Assembly (NCBI GenBank): GCA_946186915.1
Contig: CAMHOY010000004.1
Coordinates: forward strand, 93,000-156,999
Source of the DNA: an uncultured Bacteroidales bacterium
GTDB lineage: Bacteria > Bacteroidota > Bacteroidia > Bacteroidales > Paludibacteraceae
Length of the DNA stretch: 64,000 nt
Direction: 5' to 3'
The notes below the pieces were generated by a model. It was not told the DNA's origin. It made no database searches and worked only from the letters and a program-made list of their open reading frames with translations. The translations under genes and the position numbers were made by a program. Positions 60,839-64,000 of this stretch are shown piece by piece (the stretch's first letter is position 1; every line of letters starts with the position of its first letter).

Positions 60839-60878
60839 AAGTGTATATATTTAATTCGTTTTTCGCGATCCGTAATTC

Positions 60879-63146
60879 TTATTGGGCGATTTTATTCCCT
60901 CGTACATCGTACATCCGTCCTTCGTAAATCAGATAAATCTGTCCGTCGCGGATGATTTTCGTACAGGGTACATGGTCACTTTGTATATTTTCCATTCCTG
61001 TCGGTGTTGGATTGCCGAGCGTCTTGAACGAACCGGAAGTGGAATAAAGCTCGGTTTCATCGGCATCGGAAGCCGTGAGAGTGAACCAGTAATCGGTGTT
61101 TTCATCCAAGCCGTTGTACCGGAAAGAGAAAGAGTCGCTTTCCTTCTCTTGCGGCAGACGCGCAGGGGCATGTTTAGAGAAGTTGATCTCAACGAGCTGG
61201 CCCATGGTATTGAATGTCAGCGTACAAATCTTCTCCGTCCGCTCCTCGTTCGCCCAGATGATGAGAGTATAGTAAGTGGCACCTTCCACGGCCGGCCATG
61301 TGAACTGCACGCTGTGCTCATCTGGTTCTGTGGTCACTTCCTGATTCTGCTCATCTTGCTCCATCAAAGTATTGTCCACTTGGATGTTAAAGCCCCTCCA
61401 GATGCTGTTGGCACGGTAGATTTCCGCCAGCGAATCACAGGGCACCAAAAGGACTGTTTGCGCTTGATTGAGCAGATTGAAAGGATTGCCCTGCGTCGCA
61501 GGAACCGACATCATCGGCGCTACGATCGTATCAAGCAGCGGGGTGTCATCGTTCCCCAAGTAATAGCCGCCGAACAACTCGTTCTCAATTTGACTCAATC
61601 CTTTCGGCAATACCAGTTTACGAAGATTCACCGCTCTGAGCGAAGAAGAACGCAAGGTGTTTACTTCTTCCGGTAGCACGAACTCCTCTCCGTCATGCTT
61701 GCACGGATAGAGCGCCAACGCCGTCGTGTCTGCCGAATAGAGCACCCCGTCTATCGCGCGGAAATGCGCGTTGGCTTTCGGCATCCGGATGTACCATAGT
61801 GCGGGACATTTATGGAAAGCATAAGCGCCTATCTCTCTGAGATTGTCGCCTATCTCAATGATTTCCAGGTTATTGCAGATTCGGAATTGTCCTTTACCGA
61901 TCATGTGACTGTTGATGACCGCCTTCTTGAGTTTCGGACTGTCGGCAAATACCTGTTCACCCATCTGTTTAAGCGAGGAAGGTATCGTTACCTGCTCCAT
62001 GGAATAAGAGCGGTAGAATGCCTCGTCGCCTATTTCTTCCACCGTTTCAGGTATGACATAATGTCTGTTGCTGTCATACTTCCCAAGGCTGTTGGCCTCG
62101 AAAGCGTATTCGCCGATAGAGCGCACGTTGGTCATGGTCAGATCAACTGCGGAAACAGAGAAAGCACTGGCAGCAACATGCACGACACTTTCCGGCAAAG
62201 TGTAAGCGGCATTTATTGCCGCCGGACAACATATTACGGTATCCATGTTGATACTCATAAGCATGTTGTTCCATGTAGTGTAGTGCGTGTTGCCTTCCGC
62301 AACGGAGATTTTCCGTAATGATCCACCAAAAATTGCCCCGGGAGTAACATATTCCAACGAAGCCGGTAGATGGAGCGTTTTAATAACAGCATTGAGACTG
62401 AACATCAGTCCGTAGTGTTCAATACGCTTCACGCCTTCCGGGATGGTAAGGCTCGTAATTTTTGTACAGCCGTAGAATGCACTCTTGTAAATCACCTGAA
62501 TGCCCGCAGGTATCGTGTAGGCACCTTGGTAACTATCCGGCATCAACACAAACAGGCTGTCGTTGTAAATGGGATCTTGAAGTGCAGGTAGGTTATAGAA
62601 AGACCACGAGGTCAGCGACTTCACCGAATTAGCAAGGTGTACGCGTTGCAAATTGGGCATCTGTTCAAATGAACGTTGCTCAATATACGTCACGCCTTCC
62701 GGCACGCGGAACTCAATGAGTCCTGCCTTCAAGAACGCCTCAAAAGGAATCTCTGTAATCGTACTGTCCGGAATGATACAGGAGGTAAGCATCGTGCATC
62801 TAAGAAATGCATTTTTGCCTAAATTACGCAGGGTTTGTGGCAAGACAATAGATGTCAGTTGATTGCAATCGGCAAAAGCATCGTCTGCCATACTCGTAAC
62901 CGCGTAATTCGAGCCCTCGTACGTCACTGTGTCAGTAATAACGATGTCACCAACGGCGGTACTACTACTCTGTACCGCTATTTGTGCCGTCATGGCTGTG
63001 TTGTCCAGCGTATAATAAACGCTGTCAACAAAAACCTTTTGCGCGTAGGCGCACGTTCCTTTTAATACTAACGCTGCGAAAAGCAGAACGAAAAACGTGA
63101 TTTTTCCCTTAGCCGCAAGGGCACGATTTAGTAAAAACTTTTTCAT
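60879..63146 (-). CDS. BspA-type leucine-rich repeat surface protein
   Basis: 755 residues. Signal peptide ITFFVLLFAALVLKGTCAYA follows the leader NRALAAKGK, which resembles NRALMAK of the 1332-residue protein. LRR_5 units run from about 80 to 560 (CNQLTSIVLPQTLRNLGKNAF, CTKITSLTIPEGVKRIEHYGL). The same fibronectin-like module as in the 58811 protein follows (HSVQFTWPAVEGATYYTLII), then the tail MENIQSD, IIRDGQIYLIYEG. The two genes are probably a duplication that diverged. Confidence 0.92.
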   Translation of the reverse strand: MKKFLLNRALAAKGKITFFVLLFAALVLKGTCAYAQKVFVDSVYYTLDNTAMTAQIAVQSSSTAVGDIVITDTVTYEGSNYAVTSMADDAFADCNQLTSIVLPQTLRNLGKNAFLRCTMLTSCIIPDSTITEIPFEAFLKAGLIEFRVPEGVTYIEQRSFEQMPNLQRVHLANSVKSLTSWSFYNLPALQDPIYNDSLFVLMPDSYQGAYTIPAGIQVIYKSAFYGCTKITSLTIPEGVKRIEHYGLMFSLNAVIKTLHLPASLEYVTPGAIFGGSLRKISVAEGNTHYTTWNNMLMSINMDTVICCPAAINAAYTLPESVVHVAASAFSVSAVDLTMTNVRSIGEYAFEANSLGKYDSNRHYVIPETVEEIGDEAFYRSYSMEQVTIPSSLKQMGEQVFADSPKLKKAVINSHMIGKGQFRICNNLEIIEIGDNLREIGAYAFHKCPALWYIRMPKANAHFRAIDGVLYSADTTALALYPCKHDGEEFVLPEEVNTLRSSSLRAVNLRKLVLPKGLSQIENELFGGYYLGNDDTPLLDTIVAPMMSVPATQGNPFNLLNQAQTVLLVPCDSLAEIYRANSIWRGFNIQVDNTLMEQDEQNQEVTTEPDEHSVQFTWPAVEGATYYTLIIWANEERTEKICTLTFNTMGQLVEINFSKHAPARLPQEKESDSFSFRYNGLDENTDYWFTLTASDADETELYSTSGSFKTLGNPTPTGMENIQSDHVPCTKIIRDGQIYLIYEGRMYDVRGNKIAQ

Positions 63147-63172
63147 GCGATTTTAAGTTTTAAAATTCGATG

Positions 63173-63203
63173 CAAAATTACTGCTTTTCTTCGACATGCA
63201 CAA
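63173..63203 (-). promoter_or_regulatory. Bacteroidota-type promoter for the BspA pair
   Basis: On the minus strand TTGTGCATGTC, with 20 bp between TTG and TAATTTTG. It lies inside the last codons and stop of the preceding gene. Confidence 0.7.
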
Positions 63204-63900
63204 ATTTGTCAGTTGTACGAGGAATTTTTGGCGGATTTGTAACTTCTTGAATATCAGGTGGTTGCAAATCTTGATTTTCAAAATAGTTGTACGCTCTCCG
63301 AAGAGGACTTGCGAACTCCCTCAAACGGGGACGAAAATCTATCGGTTCGAAGCTGATTTCCTCTATTTCGACCTCTTTTTCATTCGCTTTTTGTGCCTCC
63401 TCTTTTAACTGCCGATAAATAGCTACATACGTATATTGATAGAACCGCGAATAGGCCTTGAAACCTTCCTCCGGCTTGCCGCCGCACTTGAACACACGGA
63501 AATAATGCTGAAAGAACCGAATCCGCCATTCCAATCCCTCCGGGCTGTAATCCTTCTCCAACGCGTGAGCACGACGCTGAGCCGCCTTGATCATCTCACG
63601 GTTCGCCACACATGCCTCTGACCATTTCTTCGGAAAATGATACGTATATAACTCAAATAATCCGTCTCTAAATCGTGCCGGACGAACCACTATACGCTTC
63701 TTATATTTCTGACCCTCTTTCTCCAAATCCATAGCACCCCAAATCATGTCTATTCCAAGGTCTGCACGGAAATACTTCACACCCCGGGCATGAGGCGTGG
63801 AACCCGCAGGAAGAGACTCAAAAACAAATCCGCATCCCTTCATCCTGTCCATAATCCGACTTTTTAAATACTTTTCCATCTTTCTCTTCTCGCGCATCAT
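63178..63900 (-). CDS. Hypothetical cytoplasmic protein
   Basis: 240 residues, rich in Arg, Lys, Glu and aromatic residues, with no signal peptide or membrane helix. I recognise no family. A basic, probably helical middle (SEACVANREMIKAAQRRAHALEKDYSPEG) and a Pro-rich C-terminus (QPPDIQEVTNPPKIPRT) are visible. Other starts are possible at 63897 and 63879. Upstream lies the 8-bp microsatellite, and its stop falls in the promoter of the BspA pair. Confidence 0.7.
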   Translation of the reverse strand: MMREKRKMEKYLKSRIMDRMKGCGFVFESLPAGSTPHARGVKYFRADLGIDMIWGAMDLEKEGQKYKKRIVVRPARFRDGLFELYTYHFPKKWSEACVANREMIKAAQRRAHALEKDYSPEGLEWRIRFFQHYFRVFKCGGKPEEGFKAYSRFYQYTYVAIYRQLKEEAQKANEKEVEIEEISFEPIDFRPRLREFASPLRRAYNYFENQDLQPPDIQEVTNPPKIPRTTDKFVHVEEKQ

Positions 63901-63911
63901 TGCGCGAGCTC

Positions 63912-63999
63912 TTTCACTCTTTCACTCTTTCATTCTTTCATTCTTTCACTCTTTCATTCTTTCATTCTTTCACTCTTTCATTCTTTCACTCTTTCATTC
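63912..63999. repeat. 8-bp microsatellite, 11 units, reaching the right edge
   Basis: Eleven consecutive TTTCACTC or TTTCATTC units (order C C T T C T T C T C T), starting 12 bp upstream of the 63900 start codon and continuing to the window end. The same units occur at the dacB-birA junction. Confidence 0.9.
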
Positions 64000-64000
64000 T

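Noticed and set aside
58811-63146. Insertion sequence or transposon between the two BspA-type genes
   Set aside because: Their similarity is explained by LRR proteins of one family; no transposase or inverted repeats are seen.
63912-63999. CRISPR-like array at the right edge
   Set aside because: Units are 8 bp with no spacers; it is a microsatellite. No cas genes are present.

Overview
The window reads as chromosomal DNA of a member of the Bacteroidota, most likely an uncultured or gut-type Bacteroidales. The reasons are: (i) at least fifteen promoters of the Bacteroidota type, TTG, about 20 bp, then TAnnTTTG, with no E. coli-like -35/-10 boxes; (ii) a serine palmitoyltransferase-like enzyme (sphingolipids), BspA-type leucine-rich repeat proteins, InlB-type repeat proteins and a PorE-like OmpA protein; (iii) the family set (fused NfnAB, CvrA/NhaP2 antiporter, DUF2461, HsdR_N-like orphan). 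There is no insertion sequence, prophage or CRISPR. Gene density is very high: no gap exceeds 200 bp, and three convergent gene pairs overlap at their 3' ends.

Layout. 1-4444 (minus): a signalling cassette of a triple-AAA+ ATPase, a low-molecular-weight tyrosine phosphatase and a Hanks-type protein kinase. The kinase runs off the left edge and is absent from the ORF track because it has no stop in the window. 4560-12913 (plus): lipoprotein, SRPBCC protein, psd, deoC, nfnAB fusion, dacB, birA, rfbB. 12979-13824 (minus): AraC regulator. 13971-18005 (plus): PorE-like OmpA protein, unknown secreted protein, aroB. 17982-33613 (minus): about 15.6 kb of eleven closely packed genes, from an iron-sulfur-flavoprotein-like reductase and a 1781-residue surface protein through lpxD-lpxC-lpxA, glnS, an HsdR_N-like nuclease-fold protein and phoH to another surface protein. 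33801-35235 (plus): tRNA-Leu(TAA) and an RNA m5C methyltransferase. 35111-40006 (minus): thioredoxin, K+/H+ antiporter, epimerase, DEAD-box helicase. 40224-43253 (plus): mdh, spt-like, LD-carboxypeptidase. 43185-43922 (minus): orphan 5'-nucleotidase C-terminal-domain lipoprotein. 44000-48979 (plus): MATE exporter, pepD, a FeoB with a degenerate G domain, an HMA metallochaperone. 49071-50138 (minus): gapA. 50333-58683 (minus): rfbC, rfbD, DUF2461 protein, tRNA-Arg(CCT), OmpA protein, a 1332-residue surface protein, RNase H. 58811-63900 (minus): two BspA-type LRR proteins and an unknown protein; then an 8-bp microsatellite to the right edge.

How it fits together. Envelope work dominates: lipid A (lpxA, lpxC, lpxD), phosphatidylethanolamine (psd), sphingoid base (spt-like), peptidoglycan (dacB, LD-carboxypeptidase), rhamnose sugar (rfbB, rfbC, rfbD, with no rfbA here), and large exported proteins. 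The exported proteins share a short C-terminal tail, or a T9SS type-A-like C-terminal domain, which fits a type IX-style export route. Central metabolism is represented by mdh, gapA, deoC, nfnAB and aroB.

The least ordinary signals are: the kinase/phosphatase/triple-AAA cassette; a 21-nt-period array of small hairpins inside the nfnAB reading frame whose stems differ in sequence but stay perfectly paired; short palindromes and short tandem repeats that recur in spacers and in-frame in linkers; an extended promoter element (TTGCATATATC-like) shared by many promoters, two of which would give near-leaderless mRNAs; and a FeoB that appears to lack most GTPase motifs. All function calls come from reading the sequence; no database search was possible.
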